This document shows positions 1-9,080 of a stretch of DNA of 64,000 nucleotides, in pieces (position 1 is the first letter of the stretch; every line of letters begins with the position of its first letter). A program made the position numbers and the translations under genes. This stretch comes from Nitrogeniibacter mangrovi (lineage in GTDB: Bacteria > Pseudomonadota > Gammaproteobacteria > Burkholderiales > Rhodocyclaceae). Location: the NCBI RefSeq assembly GCF_010983895.1, contig NZ_CP048836.1:1240001-1304000 (forward strand), given 5' to 3'. The notes beneath the pieces were generated by a model. That model ran no database searches, was not told the DNA's origin, and saw only the letters and a list, made by a program, of their open reading frames with translations.

Positions 1-895
1 AGACCTCGGCCGGGATCTCGAACGGGGGGTGATGCCAACCGATGTGTTCACGGGTGGCAGCGATTTCCGCGTCGCCCAGGGCCGCGCCATGGACGTCGTG
101 GCCGCCCTGCTTGTTGGGGGCGCCGGCGCCGATGATGGTCTTGCAGCAGATCAGGGTCGGCTGGGCGGTGTTGGCCTTGGCCTGCGCGATGGCCGCCTCG
201 ATGGCGACCGGGTCATGGCCCTGTACATCGCGGATCACCTGCCAGCCATAGGCTTCGAAGCGCTTCGGCGTGTCGTCGGTGAACCAGCCGTCCACATGGC
301 CGTCGATGGAGATGTCGTTGTCGTCGTAGAAGGCGGTCAGCTTGCCCAGGCCCCAGGTGCCGGCCAGCGAGCAGGCCTCGTGGGAGATGCCTTCCATCAG
401 GCAGCCGTCGCCCAGGAACACCCAGGTGCGGTGATCGACGATGGCGTGGCCGGGGCGGTTGAATTCGTCGGCCAGCACCTTCTCGGCCAGCGCCATGCCC
501 ACGGCGTTGGTGATGCCCTGGCCGAGCGGGCCTGTGGTGGTCTCGATGCCGGGGGCGTAGCCGTATTCCGGGTGGCCCGGGGTCTTGCTGTGCAGCTGGC
601 GGAAATTCTTCAGGTCATCGATGGACAGATCGTAGCCGGTCAGGTGCAGCAGGGCGTAGATCAGCATGGAGCCGTGCCCGTTGGAGAGCACGAAGCGGTC
701 GCGGTCCGCCCATTTCGGGTTGGCCGGATTGTGTTTCAGATGGTGGCGCCACAGCACCTCCGCGATCTCCGCCATGCCCATGGGCGCGCCCGGGTGGCCG
801 GAGTTGGCCTTCTGCACGGCATCCATCGCCAGGGCCCGGATGGCGCCGGTGATGGGGTTGAACTGGGGAGGGGTGACGTTGCGCTCGGACGACAT
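1..895 (-). CDS. tkt: Transketolase, N-terminal part (runs off the window start)
   Basis: Transketolase moves two-carbon units between sugar phosphates with thiamine diphosphate, in the pentose phosphate pathway and the Calvin cycle. Only the first 298 codons are here; the rest lies beyond base 1. The cofactor-binding N-domain is clear: [11 protein letters not shown] at residues 32-42, a GDGCLMEG metal/diphosphate motif near residue 160, and NDISIDGHV a little later. The ATG at 895 matches the usual family start. It lies 153 bp downstream of phosphoribulokinase on the same strand, which suggests a carbon-fixation/pentose-phosphate role. A 15-bp inverted repeat (ATTGG-N5-CCAAT, 1032-1046) sits in the gap. 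The identification is firm; the C-terminal half cannot be assessed. Confidence 0.95.
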   Translation of the reverse strand, partial: MSSERNVTPPQFNPITGAIRALAMDAVQKANSGHPGAPMGMAEIAEVLWRHHLKHNPANPKWADRDRFVLSNGHGSMLIYALLHLTGYDLSIDDLKNFRQLHSKTPGHPEYGYAPGIETTTGPLGQGITNAVGMALAEKVLADEFNRPGHAIVDHRTWVFLGDGCLMEGISHEACSLAGTWGLGKLTAFYDDNDISIDGHVDGWFTDDTPKRFEAYGWQVIRDVQGHDPVAIEAAIAQAKANTAQPTLICCKTIIGAGAPNKQGGHDVHGAALGDAEIAATREHIGWHHPPFEIPAEV

Positions 896-1048
896 TGCGG
901 TTCTCGCGGTCCGGGGACCGGTTGGGGAAAAGGCGCAATTATCGTCGAAATGGGCCCGCTTGGGTAGCCGTCTGTGCGCGCGGCATTGTGACCGCACGCG
1001 TTACAACGTCTCGATTTATTTCAATGGAATCATTGGCTTGGCCAATCG

Positions 1049-1924
1049 TCAGACCCACTGCCGGCGACGCTCCATGAGCTTCCAGATCAAGGGCGTGAGG
1101 ATCAGCTGCATGGCCAGATCGAGGCGGCCGCCGGGCACGACGATGGTGTTCGCGCGCGACATGAACGAGTCGTGGAGCATGCGCAGCAGGTAGGGGAAGT
1201 CCACCCCGCGTGGATCCTTGAAACGGATCACCACCTTCGACTCCTCCAGGGTGGGCACGTCGCGCGCCGAGAACGGGTTGGAGGTGTCGACCACCGGCAC
1301 GCGCTGGAAGTTGATGTGGGTGCGCGAGAACTGGGGCACGATGAAATGCACGTAGTCGTGCATGCGCCGCAGCACCGTGTCCTGCACCGCTTCGCGGGAG
1401 TAGCCGCGCACCCGGGTGTCCCGGTGCAGCTTCTGGATCCATTCCAGGTTGATGGTCGGAACCACGCCGATGAGCAGGTCCACATGGCGCGCCACATCCA
1501 CCTCGTCGGTCACGACGGCGCCGTGCAGGCCTTCGTAGAACAGGCAGTCGGTGCCGACCGGGAGGTCCTCCCACTCGGTGAAGGTCCCCATGGGCAGGCC
1601 GCGCTGCACTGATTGCGCCTCGTCATGGATGTAGCAGCGGCGGCGGCCGGTGGCCGAATCCCCGTAGGAGCGGAACAGCTGTTCGAGCAGGTCGAGCCGG
1701 TTGGACTCCGGACCGAAGTGGCTGATGCCGCGCTTGCCCTGCGCTTCGGCCTCCTCGATCTGCTGCTTCATCTCGTCGCGCGTGTAGCGATGGAAGCTGT
1801 CGCCCTCGACGATGGCGGCATTGACGTTTTCGCGGTGGAAGATCGCCTGGAAGGTGTGCTTGACGGTCGTCGTGCCCGCGCCCGACGAGCCGGTCACGGC
1901 GATGATCGGATGCTTCATGGACAT
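1049..1924 (-). CDS. prk: Phosphoribulokinase
   Basis: This enzyme makes ribulose 1,5-bisphosphate from ribulose 5-phosphate and ATP, the committed supply step for RuBisCO. The 291-residue length fits the proteobacterial class. A P-loop GSSGAGTTT is at residues 12-20. The substrate region EGDSFHRYTRDEM follows near residue 40, and FYEGLHGAVV near residue 128. The start at 1924 has GGAG about 9 nt upstream; a second ATG two codons later is possible. It sits between an inositol-monophosphatase-family gene (55 bp upstream) and tkt (downstream), all on the minus strand, so co-transcription is likely. No RuBisCO gene is in the window, so autotrophy is inferred, not shown. Confidence 0.95.
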   Translation of the reverse strand: MSMKHPIIAVTGSSGAGTTTVKHTFQAIFHRENVNAAIVEGDSFHRYTRDEMKQQIEEAEAQGKRGISHFGPESNRLDLLEQLFRSYGDSATGRRRCYIHDEAQSVQRGLPMGTFTEWEDLPVGTDCLFYEGLHGAVVTDEVDVARHVDLLIGVVPTINLEWIQKLHRDTRVRGYSREAVQDTVLRRMHDYVHFIVPQFSRTHINFQRVPVVDTSNPFSARDVPTLEESKVVIRFKDPRGVDFPYLLRMLHDSFMSRANTIVVPGGRLDLAMQLILTPLIWKLMERRRQWV

Positions 1925-1979
1925 GATGGAACTCCGCGCAGAAAAGGAAGACGGTCAGTGGTCGCGTGGCCGGCGCCGA

Positions 1980-2789
1980 TCAGGCGTGATTCTGCAGCCA
2001 GGCGCGCCAGTCGGTGAACAGGCCCGGGCTGGCGGCGGCGACCACGCCGCGCTTGACGGCCGGGCCGGCGAGCAGATCGCCGCCATCGAGGGCGGCGGCG
2101 ACGCCACCGGCTTCGGCGAGGATCAGGTGGCCGGCGGCGTAGTCCCACAGCATCTGGCCGCCATGGATGTACACATCGAGCCGCCCGGCGGCCACGAAAC
2201 ACCATTCGAGCGCGCTGGAGCCGAAATTGCGCTGGGAATAGTAGGGCGGGCGCACCGCCAGTTCATCGCCCAGATGGTGGCTGACACGCTTGAAATCAAC
2301 ACCGGCGACCGCATCGCGCAGGACCGTGGCGGGTTCGCGCAGGGGCAACTCGGTGCCGTTGAGATAGGCACCGGCGCCGGCGGCGGCGTAGAAGGACTCG
2401 TCGGTGACCGGGTTGTAGACCACGCCGAAGATCGGTTTGTGCTCCATGAAATAGGCGATGGAGACGGCGAAGAAGGGGATGCCGTTGGCGAAGTTGGTGG
2501 TGCCGTCGATGGGGTCGATGCACCACAGGCCGCGCTTGCCCTCGGACCACAGCCGCGCCTGCTCCTCGCCGGTCATCTCCTCGCCGAGGACCGGCCCCGG
2601 GGCCAGATCCGGCAGGGCCTCGGTGAAGCGCCGCTGGGATTCCAGGTCGGCCTCGGTGAACAGGGAGCCGTCGTGCTTGCGATTGCGTGCCGTTTTCAGG
2701 TAGCGCGGCAGGATGGCCTCGCGGGCAATGTCGCGGACCAGGGATTCGAGCGCACGGGCGCGCGACAGGCGTTTTGCTGCGTTGTTCAT
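1980..2789 (-). CDS. Inositol monophosphatase family protein
   Basis: A 269-residue member of the Mg2+-dependent sugar-phosphate phosphatases (IMPase/FBPase/CysQ superfamily). Visible motifs are GEEMTGEE near residue 75, DPIDGTTNF near residue 90 (metal- and phosphate-binding) and WDYAAGHLILAEAGG near residue 215. The ATG at 2789 gives the MNNAAKRLSRAR start normal for the family; the frame stays open to 2888 but would then overlap the rsmE promoter. The substrate cannot be told from sequence: inositol phosphates, fructose 1,6-bisphosphate or PAP are all possible. Its position before prk and tkt makes a sugar-phosphate role attractive, but this is inference. Confidence 0.85.
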   Translation of the reverse strand: MNNAAKRLSRARALESLVRDIAREAILPRYLKTARNRKHDGSLFTEADLESQRRFTEALPDLAPGPVLGEEMTGEEQARLWSEGKRGLWCIDPIDGTTNFANGIPFFAVSIAYFMEHKPIFGVVYNPVTDESFYAAAGAGAYLNGTELPLREPATVLRDAVAGVDFKRVSHHLGDELAVRPPYYSQRNFGSSALEWCFVAAGRLDVYIHGGQMLWDYAAGHLILAEAGGVAAALDGGDLLAGPAVKRGVVAAASPGLFTDWRAWLQNHA

Positions 2790-2876
2790 GAAGCCTCCAG
2801 CCGCCATCGGCCGGGAAGGTGGCGACAGGTCGGAATGCGGTCGGGCGCGGATCGGGGCATCGGGCACATGCCGGCG

Positions 2877-2905
2877 TTCGAACCGCATCGGGCGAGCCCT
2901 ATAAT
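2877..2905 (+). promoter_or_regulatory. Probable sigma70 promoter of rsmE giving a leaderless mRNA
   Basis: A perfect TATAAT (2900-2905) lies 17 nt downstream of a weak TTCGAA (2877-2882). Normal spacing puts the transcription start at about 2911-2912, the A of the rsmE ATG. No Shine-Dalgarno sequence precedes that ATG. Confidence 0.55.
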
Positions 2906-2911
2906 AGCACG

Positions 2912-3628
2912 ATGATTTTTCGCTTCTTTTGCCCGATCCCGCTGGCCGCGGGCGATTGCGTCACGCTGCCCGAGGCGGCGGCGCACCATGCCACCCGTGT
3001 GCTGCGCCTCGCCCCGGGGGCGTCGGTGATCCTGTTCGACGGCGAAGGCGCGGCCTGTGCCGGCACCCTCACGGCGCTCAAGCCGCACGTCACCGTGCAA
3101 CTGGCCGAAGCGCTGGCGCCGGAGCCGGAGCCGGCCTGCCGGATCACCCTGGTGCAGGCGCTCGCCAGTGGCGACAAAATGGACTGGGTGGTGCAGAAGG
3201 CTGTCGAGCTCGGGGTCCATGCCATCGTGCCGGTGGCCGCCAAGCGCTCGGTGCTGAAGCTCGAGGGCGAGCGCGCGGTCAAGCGTCTGGCGCACTGGCG
3301 CAGCGTCGCGGTGTCGGCGTGCGAGCAGAGCGGTCGCAACCGGGTGCCCGAGGTGGCGCCGGTGCAAGCCCTGAGCCGGTGGCTGGCACGGGCCGACGGT
3401 GGCTGGGTGCTGGCACCGGGGGCAGCGCAGGCGCTGCGCACGCAGCCGGCACCGGCCGGAGCGCTGACGCTCCTGGTCGGCCCCGAGGGGGGCTGGGAAG
3501 ACGAGGAGCTGGCCGCCATGACGGCGCGCGGCATCCAGCCGATCCGCCTCGGTCCGCGCGTGCTGCGCACCGAGACGGCCGGGCTCGCGGCGCTGGCCGC
3601 CATCCAGGCCCTGTGGGGCGATTTCTGA
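2912..3628 (+). CDS. rsmE: 16S rRNA (uracil-1498-N3)-methyltransferase RsmE
   Basis: RsmE methylates U1498 of 16S rRNA with S-adenosylmethionine. The 238-residue protein has the family layout: an N-terminal PUA-like domain (about residues 1-70), then a SPOUT knot domain with LVGPEGGW near residue 188 and LGPRVLRTETA near residue 212, which form the cofactor-binding knot. The ATG at 2912 starts MIFRFFCP, as in homologues. The reading frame extends upstream, but the promoter found there argues against an earlier start. The gene is followed 9 bp later by the polyphosphate:AMP phosphotransferase and may be co-transcribed with it. The identification is secure. Confidence 0.95.
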   Translation: MIFRFFCPIPLAAGDCVTLPEAAAHHATRVLRLAPGASVILFDGEGAACAGTLTALKPHVTVQLAEALAPEPEPACRITLVQALASGDKMDWVVQKAVELGVHAIVPVAAKRSVLKLEGERAVKRLAHWRSVAVSACEQSGRNRVPEVAPVQALSRWLARADGGWVLAPGAAQALRTQPAPAGALTLLVGPEGGWEDEELAAMTARGIQPIRLGPRVLRTETAGLAALAAIQALWGDF

Positions 3629-3637
3629 GGACAGGCC

Positions 3638-5140
3638 ATGTTTGAATCCGCTGAGCTGGGACATCGTGTCGACAAGGATGACTACGAAGCGGAGGTCCCC
3701 GAACTGCGGGCACAACTGCTCGATGCCCAGTTCGATCTGCTCGACTGCGCGACCTTCTCGGTCGTGATCCTGGTCAATGGTGTCGATGCCGCCGGCAAGG
3801 GTGAGACGGTTAACCTGCTCAACGAATGGCTCGATCCGCGTCATGTGGTGACCCGCGCGTTCGATGTGCCGTCGTCGGAGGAGCGCGAGCGCCCGGTCAT
3901 GTGGCGTTTCTGGCGGGCGCTGCCGCCGAAGGGCAAGATCGGTGTGCTGTTCGGCAACTGGTACGAGTACCCCATCCGCGAGCGGGTCGGCAAACGGCTC
4001 AAGCGCAGCGTGCTCGAACAGCGTCTGGCCGAGATCAACCGTTTCGAGGAGATGCTGACCCGCGAAGGCGTGGTCCTGCTCAAGTTCTGGTTCCATTTGT
4101 CCAAGGACGCGCAGAAGGAACGGTTCAAAAAGCTCGAGTCCGACCCGCTCACCCGCTGGCGGGTGACCAAGACCGACTGGCGCAACTACAAGCAGTACGC
4201 ACGCCGCCATGACGTGGCCGAGCATGTGCTGCGTCACACCAGCACGGCCGAGGCGCCGTGGATCATCGTGGACGGCTCCGACGACCGCTATCGCGGCCTG
4301 CTGGTGGGGCGGACGCTGCTGGCGGCGCTGCGCAAGCGTCTCGACATCGGGACCCGCTGGAAGCCGCGCCTGAGTACAGCGCCGATGCCCCCCCAGCTCG
4401 ACGGGCGCAACGTGCTGCGCGAACTGACCCTCGACCGCCCCATGAGCAAGCGCGATTACGATCACGAACTCGAGCGCCTGCAGGGGCGGCTGGCCGTGCT
4501 GACCCGCGGCAACGGCTTCAGCGCCCACTCGCTGGTGCTGGTGTTCGAGGGCATGGACGCGGCGGGCAAGGGCGGTGCGATCCGCCGCATTACCGCGGCG
4601 CTCGACGCGCGCCTCTACCAGGTGGTGCCGATCGCGGCACCGAGCGAGGAGGAGCGGGCGCTGCCGTATCTGTGGCGTTTCTGGCGCCATGTGCCGCGCC
4701 GCGGCAAGGTGACGATCTTCGATCGGTCCTGGTACGGACGGGTGCTGGTCGAACGGGTCGAGGGCTTCTGCTCCGAAGCCGACTGGATGCGTGCCTACGA
4801 GGAGATCAACGACTTCGAGGATGCGCTCACCAGTGCCGGTGCGGTGGTGGTGAAGTTCTGGCTGGCCATCAGCGACGCCGAGCAGCTCGCGCGCTTCGAG
4901 GCGCGCGCCAACGCCCCCCACAAGCGCTTCAAGATCACCGACGAGGACTGGCGCAACCGGGAGAAGTGGCCGCTGTACGAGCGTGCGGTGTGCGACATGA
5001 TCGATCGCACCAGCACCGAGACCACGCCTTGGACCCTGATCGAGGCCGACAACAAGCGCTACGCACGCATCAAGGTACTGCGCACCATCTGCGAGCGGCT
5101 CGAAGCCGCTTTCGATGCGCAGAAGGGGGCCAAAGCGTGA
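3638..5140 (+). CDS. pap: Polyphosphate:AMP phosphotransferase (tandem PPK2 domains)
   Basis: Transfers phosphate from polyphosphate to AMP, giving ADP. The 500-residue protein carries two PPK2 modules, the architecture of class II PPK2/PAP enzymes. Walker-A-like motifs are GVDAAGKG at residues 48-55 and EGMDAAGKGG near residue 303. Matching WRFWRALPP/WRFWRHVP segments and KFWFHLSKDAQKERF/KFWLAISDAEQLARF segments show the duplication. The C-terminal module is normally the active one in such fusions; the N-terminal motif looks intact here. GAGGACAG precedes the ATG. It lies between rsmE and argA, with no other polyphosphate gene in the window. Confidence 0.92.
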   Translation: MFESAELGHRVDKDDYEAEVPELRAQLLDAQFDLLDCATFSVVILVNGVDAAGKGETVNLLNEWLDPRHVVTRAFDVPSSEERERPVMWRFWRALPPKGKIGVLFGNWYEYPIRERVGKRLKRSVLEQRLAEINRFEEMLTREGVVLLKFWFHLSKDAQKERFKKLESDPLTRWRVTKTDWRNYKQYARRHDVAEHVLRHTSTAEAPWIIVDGSDDRYRGLLVGRTLLAALRKRLDIGTRWKPRLSTAPMPPQLDGRNVLRELTLDRPMSKRDYDHELERLQGRLAVLTRGNGFSAHSLVLVFEGMDAAGKGGAIRRITAALDARLYQVVPIAAPSEEERALPYLWRFWRHVPRRGKVTIFDRSWYGRVLVERVEGFCSEADWMRAYEEINDFEDALTSAGAVVVKFWLAISDAEQLARFEARANAPHKRFKITDEDWRNREKWPLYERAVCDMIDRTSTETTPWTLIEADNKRYARIKVLRTICERLEAAFDAQKGAKA

Positions 5141-5243
5141 CGCCGATGCGATGCCGCGCGCGCCGCTTAGCGTTTAAACTTGGCGCCATTGCTTGAATCC
5201 GAACGACGGCGGCATGGCCCGCCCGACCGCTCCAGGAGCCCCC

Positions 5244-6599
5244 GTGCACGAAGATCCCTCCGCGCTCGACCCCGCGACTACCGCCAGCGATCTGACGCAA
5301 CATTTCGTCGCCTGGGTGCGCGGCGCGGCGCCCTACATCCACGCGTTTCGCGGCAAGACCTTCGTGATCGGATTCGGCGGCGAGGTGGCGGCCGGCGCGC
5401 TCGCCCAGTCGCTGGCCTATGACTGCAACCTGCTCGCGGCGCTCGGCATCCGCCTGGTGCTGGTGCATGGCGCGCGCCCGCAGATCGAGGCGGAGATGGC
5501 GCGTCGCGGGCTCGAATCCCGTCTGCACAACGGGGTGCGGGTGACCGACGCGACCGCGCTCGACTGCGTCAAGGCCGCCATGGCGGTCACCCGGCTCGAA
5601 CTCGAGGCGCAGTTGTCGCAGGGCTTGCCCAACACACCGATGGCGGGCAGCTACATCCGCGTGACCGGCGGCAATTTCATCACCGCCCGCCCGGTCGGCG
5701 TGGTCGACGGGGTCGATCTGCAATTCACCGGCGCGGTGCGCAAGATCATGGCCGACGAGATCGCCGCCGACCTGGATCAGCAGAACGTGGTGCTCATCTC
5801 CCCGCTCGGGGTGTCGCCGGCCGGCGAGATCTTCAACCTGCCCATGGAGGAGGTGGCCGAGGCGGTGGCGGTGGCGCTGCGGGCGGAGAAGCTTCTTTAC
5901 CTGTGCGATGCGCCCGGACTGCTCGACGAACAGCAGCAACTGATCGACTCGATCACCGCCGATGCGGCCGAGCGCATGATGCAGGCGGGGCAGGGGCTGA
6001 CCGAGGATCTCGACCTGTATCTGCCCTGCGCCATCCGCGCGGTGCGCCAGGGGGTGCACCGGGTGCACCTGATCGACCGCGACCGCGACGGCGGCCTGTT
6101 GCTGGAGTTCTTCACCCATCACGGGGTGGGGACGGTGGTCTCGCGCGATCCGCTGTTTCGCCTGCGTGAAGCCACGGTGGACGACGTCGGCGCCCTGGTG
6201 AGCCTGCTCGCGCCACTCGAGAGCGACGGTACCCTGGTGCGTCGTGGCCGCGAACTGCTCGAGCAGGAGATCACGCGCTTTTCGGTGGTCGAACACGACG
6301 GCGTGCTGGTCGGTTGCGCGGCCCTCTATCCGTTCAGCGAGGAGCGCGCCGCCGAGCTGGCCTGTCTGGCCGTGGTGCCGGAATATCGCCGCTCGGGGCT
6401 GGGCGAGATGCTCATGCGGCGTATCGAGCGGCGCGCGCGCGAACAGCACCTGCAGGCGCTGTTCGTGCTCACCACGCGCACCGCCCACTGGTTCCGCGAG
6501 CGTGGCTTCGAGGAGGTCCACCCCGACCGGCTGCCGAGCCAGAAGCGCGAACTGTACAACCTGCAGCGGCGCTCCAAGGTGTTCATGAAATCGATCTGA
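5244..6599 (+). CDS. argA: Amino-acid N-acetyltransferase (N-acetylglutamate synthase) ArgA
   Basis: Acetylates glutamate from acetyl-CoA as the first step of arginine synthesis. The N-terminal two thirds is an amino-acid-kinase fold ([12 protein letters not shown] near residue 75) that normally binds arginine for feedback control. The C-terminal third is a GNAT domain with an acetyl-CoA loop in [10 protein letters not shown] near residue 388. I chose the GTG at 5244 because AGGAG ends 5 nt upstream; this gives 451 residues. An ATG at 5214 and a TTG at 5193 are in frame but poorly served by ribosome binding sites. It is a stand-alone gene between pap and yggX. Confidence 0.93.
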   Translation: MHEDPSALDPATTASDLTQHFVAWVRGAAPYIHAFRGKTFVIGFGGEVAAGALAQSLAYDCNLLAALGIRLVLVHGARPQIEAEMARRGLESRLHNGVRVTDATALDCVKAAMAVTRLELEAQLSQGLPNTPMAGSYIRVTGGNFITARPVGVVDGVDLQFTGAVRKIMADEIAADLDQQNVVLISPLGVSPAGEIFNLPMEEVAEAVAVALRAEKLLYLCDAPGLLDEQQQLIDSITADAAERMMQAGQGLTEDLDLYLPCAIRAVRQGVHRVHLIDRDRDGGLLLEFFTHHGVGTVVSRDPLFRLREATVDDVGALVSLLAPLESDGTLVRRGRELLEQEITRFSVVEHDGVLVGCAALYPFSEERAAELACLAVVPEYRRSGLGEMLMRRIERRAREQHLQALFVLTTRTAHWFRERGFEEVHPDRLPSQKRELYNLQRRSKVFMKSI

Positions 6600-6676
6600 G
6601 GCCGCCCGGCACGGGTCGGGCATTCGGGCTAGAATGGGCTCATCGCAACCTTCTGGACGAACACGCAGGAATCGAC

Positions 6677-6949
6677 ATGACGAGAATGGTCAAATGCATC
6701 AAGCTGGGGCAGGAACTCGAGGGCCTGGACCGGCCGCCGGTGCCCGGCGAACTGGGCAAGAAGATCTACGAGAACGTTTCCAAGGAAGCCTGGGCTCAGT
6801 GGGTCAAGCACCAGACCATGCTGATCAACGAGAACCGCCTCAACCTGATGGATGCCCGCGCGCGCAAGTACCTGAGCGAGCAGATGGAGCGCCACTTCTT
6901 CGGTGAGGGCTCCGACGCGATCGGTGGCTACGTGCCGCCGCAGAGTTGA
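6677..6949 (+). CDS. yggX: Probable Fe(2+)-trafficking protein YggX
   Basis: A 90-residue YggX-family protein, thought to help iron supply and protect Fe-S clusters from oxidation. It keeps the family core: an N-terminal cysteine ([11 protein letters not shown]), [20 protein letters not shown] in the middle, and [22 protein letters not shown] hexamer at 6630-6635 upstream is a plausible -10 element. The gene ends at a strong bidirectional hairpin shared with phoU. The identification is firm; the biochemical role in any organism is only partly established. Confidence 0.93.
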   Translation: MTRMVKCIKLGQELEGLDRPPVPGELGKKIYENVSKEAWAQWVKHQTMLINENRLNLMDARARKYLSEQMERHFFGEGSDAIGGYVPPQS

Positions 6950-6969
6950 GACGGGACACGAGACCCACG

Positions 6970-6999
6970 AAAAAAGGACGGCCGCGGCCGTCCTTTTTT
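6970..6999. terminator. Bidirectional rho-independent terminator between yggX and phoU
   Basis: A perfect palindrome: A6 + GGACGGCC, a central GC, GGCCGTCC + T6. It serves yggX on the plus strand and phoU on the minus strand. Confidence 0.9.
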
Positions 7000-7016
7000 G
7001 TCGCTGCCGCAGGCGG

Positions 7017-7739
7017 CTACTGCGAGACTTCCTGTTCGATCGCCTCGATGCCGGCGTGACGGATGTCCCGCCCCTTGACCATGTAGATCACGTATTCGGA
7101 CATGTTCTTGGCGTGATCGCCGATGCGCTCGATGGCCTTGGCCATGAACAGCGTGTCGATGCCGGCGGAGATGGTGCGCGGATCCTCCATCAGGAAAGTG
7201 ATGAGCTGGCGGATGATGCCCTTGAACTCGGCGTCCACCTGCTTGTCCTGACGCACCACGTCGGCCACCGAATTGATGTCCAGACGGGCGAAGGCATCCA
7301 GGGTCTTGCGCAGCATGTCGATGGCGAGGTTGGCCGAGTGACGCAGTTCGATGCGCGGCGTGAAGGGTTTGTCGCTGGTGTGCAGGCGCCGGCTCATCTT
7401 GGCAATCTTCTTGGCCTCGTCGCCGATACGCTCCAGGTCGGTGATCATCTTGAACACCGTCATCACCAGGCGCAGGTCGCGCGCCGTGGGTTGGCGCTTG
7501 GCGATCATCTGGGTGCAGGCTTCGTCGAGCTCGAGCTCCATCTGGTTGATGCGGTGATCGTCGTCGATGACCTGGTCGAGTTCGCCGATGTCCCCGCTGG
7601 CCAGGCCATCCAGCGCCTTGGCGATCTGCAGCTCGACCATGCCGCCCATCTGCAGCACGCGCGTACGCATCTGCTCGAGTTCGGCGTCGAATTGCTTGGA
7701 GATATGTTCGTTCATGGGGGGCAGGGCGTCGAAATTCAT
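7017..7739 (-). CDS. phoU: Phosphate signalling protein PhoU
   Basis: PhoU is a cytoplasmic helical protein that links the Pst phosphate transporter to the PhoR-PhoB system and keeps the Pho regulon off when phosphate is plentiful. The 240-residue protein shows two copies of the PhoU three-helix repeat with metal-binding clusters of the form E-R-I-x-D (LERIGDEAKKIA near residue 138, IERIGDHAKNMSEYV near residue 212). GGGAAG lies upstream of the ATG at 7739. It is 43 bp downstream of rpiA, and an 18-bp Pho box lies between them, so it probably has its own PhoB-controlled promoter. No pst genes are nearby. Confidence 0.95.
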   Translation of the reverse strand: MNFDALPPMNEHISKQFDAELEQMRTRVLQMGGMVELQIAKALDGLASGDIGELDQVIDDDHRINQMELELDEACTQMIAKRQPTARDLRLVMTVFKMITDLERIGDEAKKIAKMSRRLHTSDKPFTPRIELRHSANLAIDMLRKTLDAFARLDINSVADVVRQDKQVDAEFKGIIRQLITFLMEDPRTISAGIDTLFMAKAIERIGDHAKNMSEYVIYMVKGRDIRHAGIEAIEQEVSQ

Positions 7740-7768
7740 CTACAAGCTTCCCAGATTATCAAAAGTAG

Positions 7769-7786
7769 GTGACAGTTTGATGTCAC
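7769..7786 (-). promoter_or_regulatory. Pho box (PhoB site) upstream of phoU
   Basis: Read on the minus strand the sequence is GTGACATCAAACTGTCAC, matching 15 of 18 positions of the classical Pho box CTGTCATAAAACTGTCAC. A GATAAT hexamer (7760-7755) lies 8 nt downstream as a possible -10. The box overlaps the last codons of rpiA. Confidence 0.6.
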
Positions 7787-8445
7787 GCGGCGGTCAGCTT
7801 GCGCACGCCGTTCGGTGTGGCCAGCAGCAGGACATCGGCGCCACGGCGGGCGAACAGCCCGTTGGTGACGACGCCGGGGATCTGGTTGATGGCGGTCTCG
7901 AGCCCGGCGGGATCGCGAATCTCGAGGCCGTGGACATCGAGGATGAGATTGCCGTTGTCGGTCACGAAGCCGGCCCGCGGCACCGGACGACCGCCCAGCG
8001 CGCTCAGCTCGCGGGCCACCAGCGCCTGCGCCATCGGAATCACCTCGACCGGTAGCGGATAATGCCCCAGCACCTCGACCTGCTTGGTCTCGTCGCAGAT
8101 GCAGACGAAACGGGTGGCCACCTCGGCGACGATCTTCTCGCGCGTCAGTGCGCCGCCGCCGCCTTTGATCATGGCCAGCGAGGCATCGATCTCGTCGGCA
8201 CCATCCACATAGACCGGCATCTCGCTCACGTGATTGAGGTCGAACAGTTCGATGCCATGGCCGGCGAGCCGTTCGGCGCTGGCCTCGGAGCTGGCCACCG
8301 CGCCGCGGATGCGCGACTTCATCCGCCCCAGGCCGTCGATGAAGTGGTTGGCGGTCGAGCCGGTGCCCACGCCCACGATGCTGCCTTCTTCCACGAAGGC
8401 GAGCGCCGCTTCGGCAGCGGCCTGTTTCATTTCGTCCTGAGTCAT
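7783..8445 (-). CDS. rpiA: Ribose-5-phosphate isomerase A
   Basis: Interconverts ribose 5-phosphate and ribulose 5-phosphate, supplying the pentose phosphate and Calvin pathways. Motifs are [13 protein letters not shown] near residue 27, DGADEID near residue 82 and [12 protein letters not shown] near residue 95, which hold the phosphate loop and the catalytic Asp/Lys. I chose the ATG at 8445 because it begins MTQDEMKQ, the same start as the E. coli enzyme. An ATG at 8475 is in frame but sits 1 nt after a TAGAAT hexamer (8482-8477), which looks more like a -10 box. At 220 residues the length is normal. Confidence 0.94.
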   Translation of the reverse strand: MTQDEMKQAAAEAALAFVEEGSIVGVGTGSTANHFIDGLGRMKSRIRGAVASSEASAERLAGHGIELFDLNHVSEMPVYVDGADEIDASLAMIKGGGGALTREKIVAEVATRFVCICDETKQVEVLGHYPLPVEVIPMAQALVARELSALGGRPVPRAGFVTDNGNLILDVHGLEIRDPAGLETAINQIPGVVTNGLFARRGADVLLLATPNGVRKLTAA

Positions 8446-8617
8446 GCGTGTTGCCGAGAAAGTGGTATTGCGCATTATTCTAGCTCGGATAGGTGGCGGC
8501 GGCCGCTGGCGATTCGCATCAGAACAATCGTGAAACCCTGTTTCAACTCTTGTGGTGCGGCGCGGTGCTGGTCATCATGCCCACTTCAGACGACAACGGA
8601 ATACTCGGAGGTGCGGC

Positions 8618-9034
8618 ATGGGTTTGTTCGATCAACTGGCCGGCGAAGTGGCCGGGCAACTGCTCGGTGGCGACGGGCAGGGGGGCACCCTGGTCAAGCT
8701 GGTGATGAGCCTGATCAACCAGACCGAAGGAGGGCTGCCCGGCTTGCTGTCGCGGCTGCAGTCGGGCGGGCTGGCCAGCCAGGTGGCGAGCTGGCTCGGG
8801 AGCGGTGAGAACGCGCCGGTCGCCGGGGCGGACATCGCCCACGCGCTGGGCAACGACACCATCGCTCAGCTGGCGCGCCAGTTCGGTCTGTCCGGCGACC
8901 AGGTGGCCGGTGGTCTGGCGGAGGCATTGCCCGGCTTCATCGATCGGGTCTCGCCCCAGGGCGAGGTGTCGGGGGACAATGCGCTGATCGAACAGGGCCT
9001 GTCGATGCTCGGCGGGTTGCTGGGCAACCGCTGA
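8618..9034 (+). CDS. YidB-like DUF937 family protein
   Basis: A 138-residue cytoplasmic protein of the YidB/DUF937 family, whose function is unknown. It begins MGLFDQLAGEVAGQLLGG and is rich in Gly, Leu, Ala and Gln. It shows the family pattern of a glycine-rich N-terminal helix pair and a C-terminal stretch typified by HALGNDTIAQLARQFGLS and LPGFIDRVSPQGEV. CGGAGG precedes the ATG at 8618. It ends before a strong terminator, so it is probably a single-gene unit. There are no catalytic signatures. Confidence 0.85.
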   Translation: MGLFDQLAGEVAGQLLGGDGQGGTLVKLVMSLINQTEGGLPGLLSRLQSGGLASQVASWLGSGENAPVAGADIAHALGNDTIAQLARQFGLSGDQVAGGLAEALPGFIDRVSPQGEVSGDNALIEQGLSMLGGLLGNR

Positions 9035-9057
9035 ACCCGGTGCCGCAAGCGATGGGA

Positions 9058-9080
9058 GGCGCCCCGCGGGGCGCCTTTTT
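9058..9080 (+). terminator. Rho-independent terminator after the YidB-like gene
   Basis: A perfect 18-bp palindrome GGCGCCCC-GC-GGGGCGCC-type hairpin followed by T5 (9076-9080). Confidence 0.88.

Noticed and set aside
5193..5243. Upstream TTG (5193) or ATG (5214) as the argA start
   Set aside because: Neither has a good Shine-Dalgarno, whereas GTG 5244 has AGGAG at ideal distance and gives the usual short N-terminus. The ATG cannot be fully excluded.
8446..8475. ATG at 8475 as the rpiA start
   Set aside because: It lies 1 nt after a TAGAAT hexamer that looks like the -10 box, and the next ATG gives the conserved MTQDE start.
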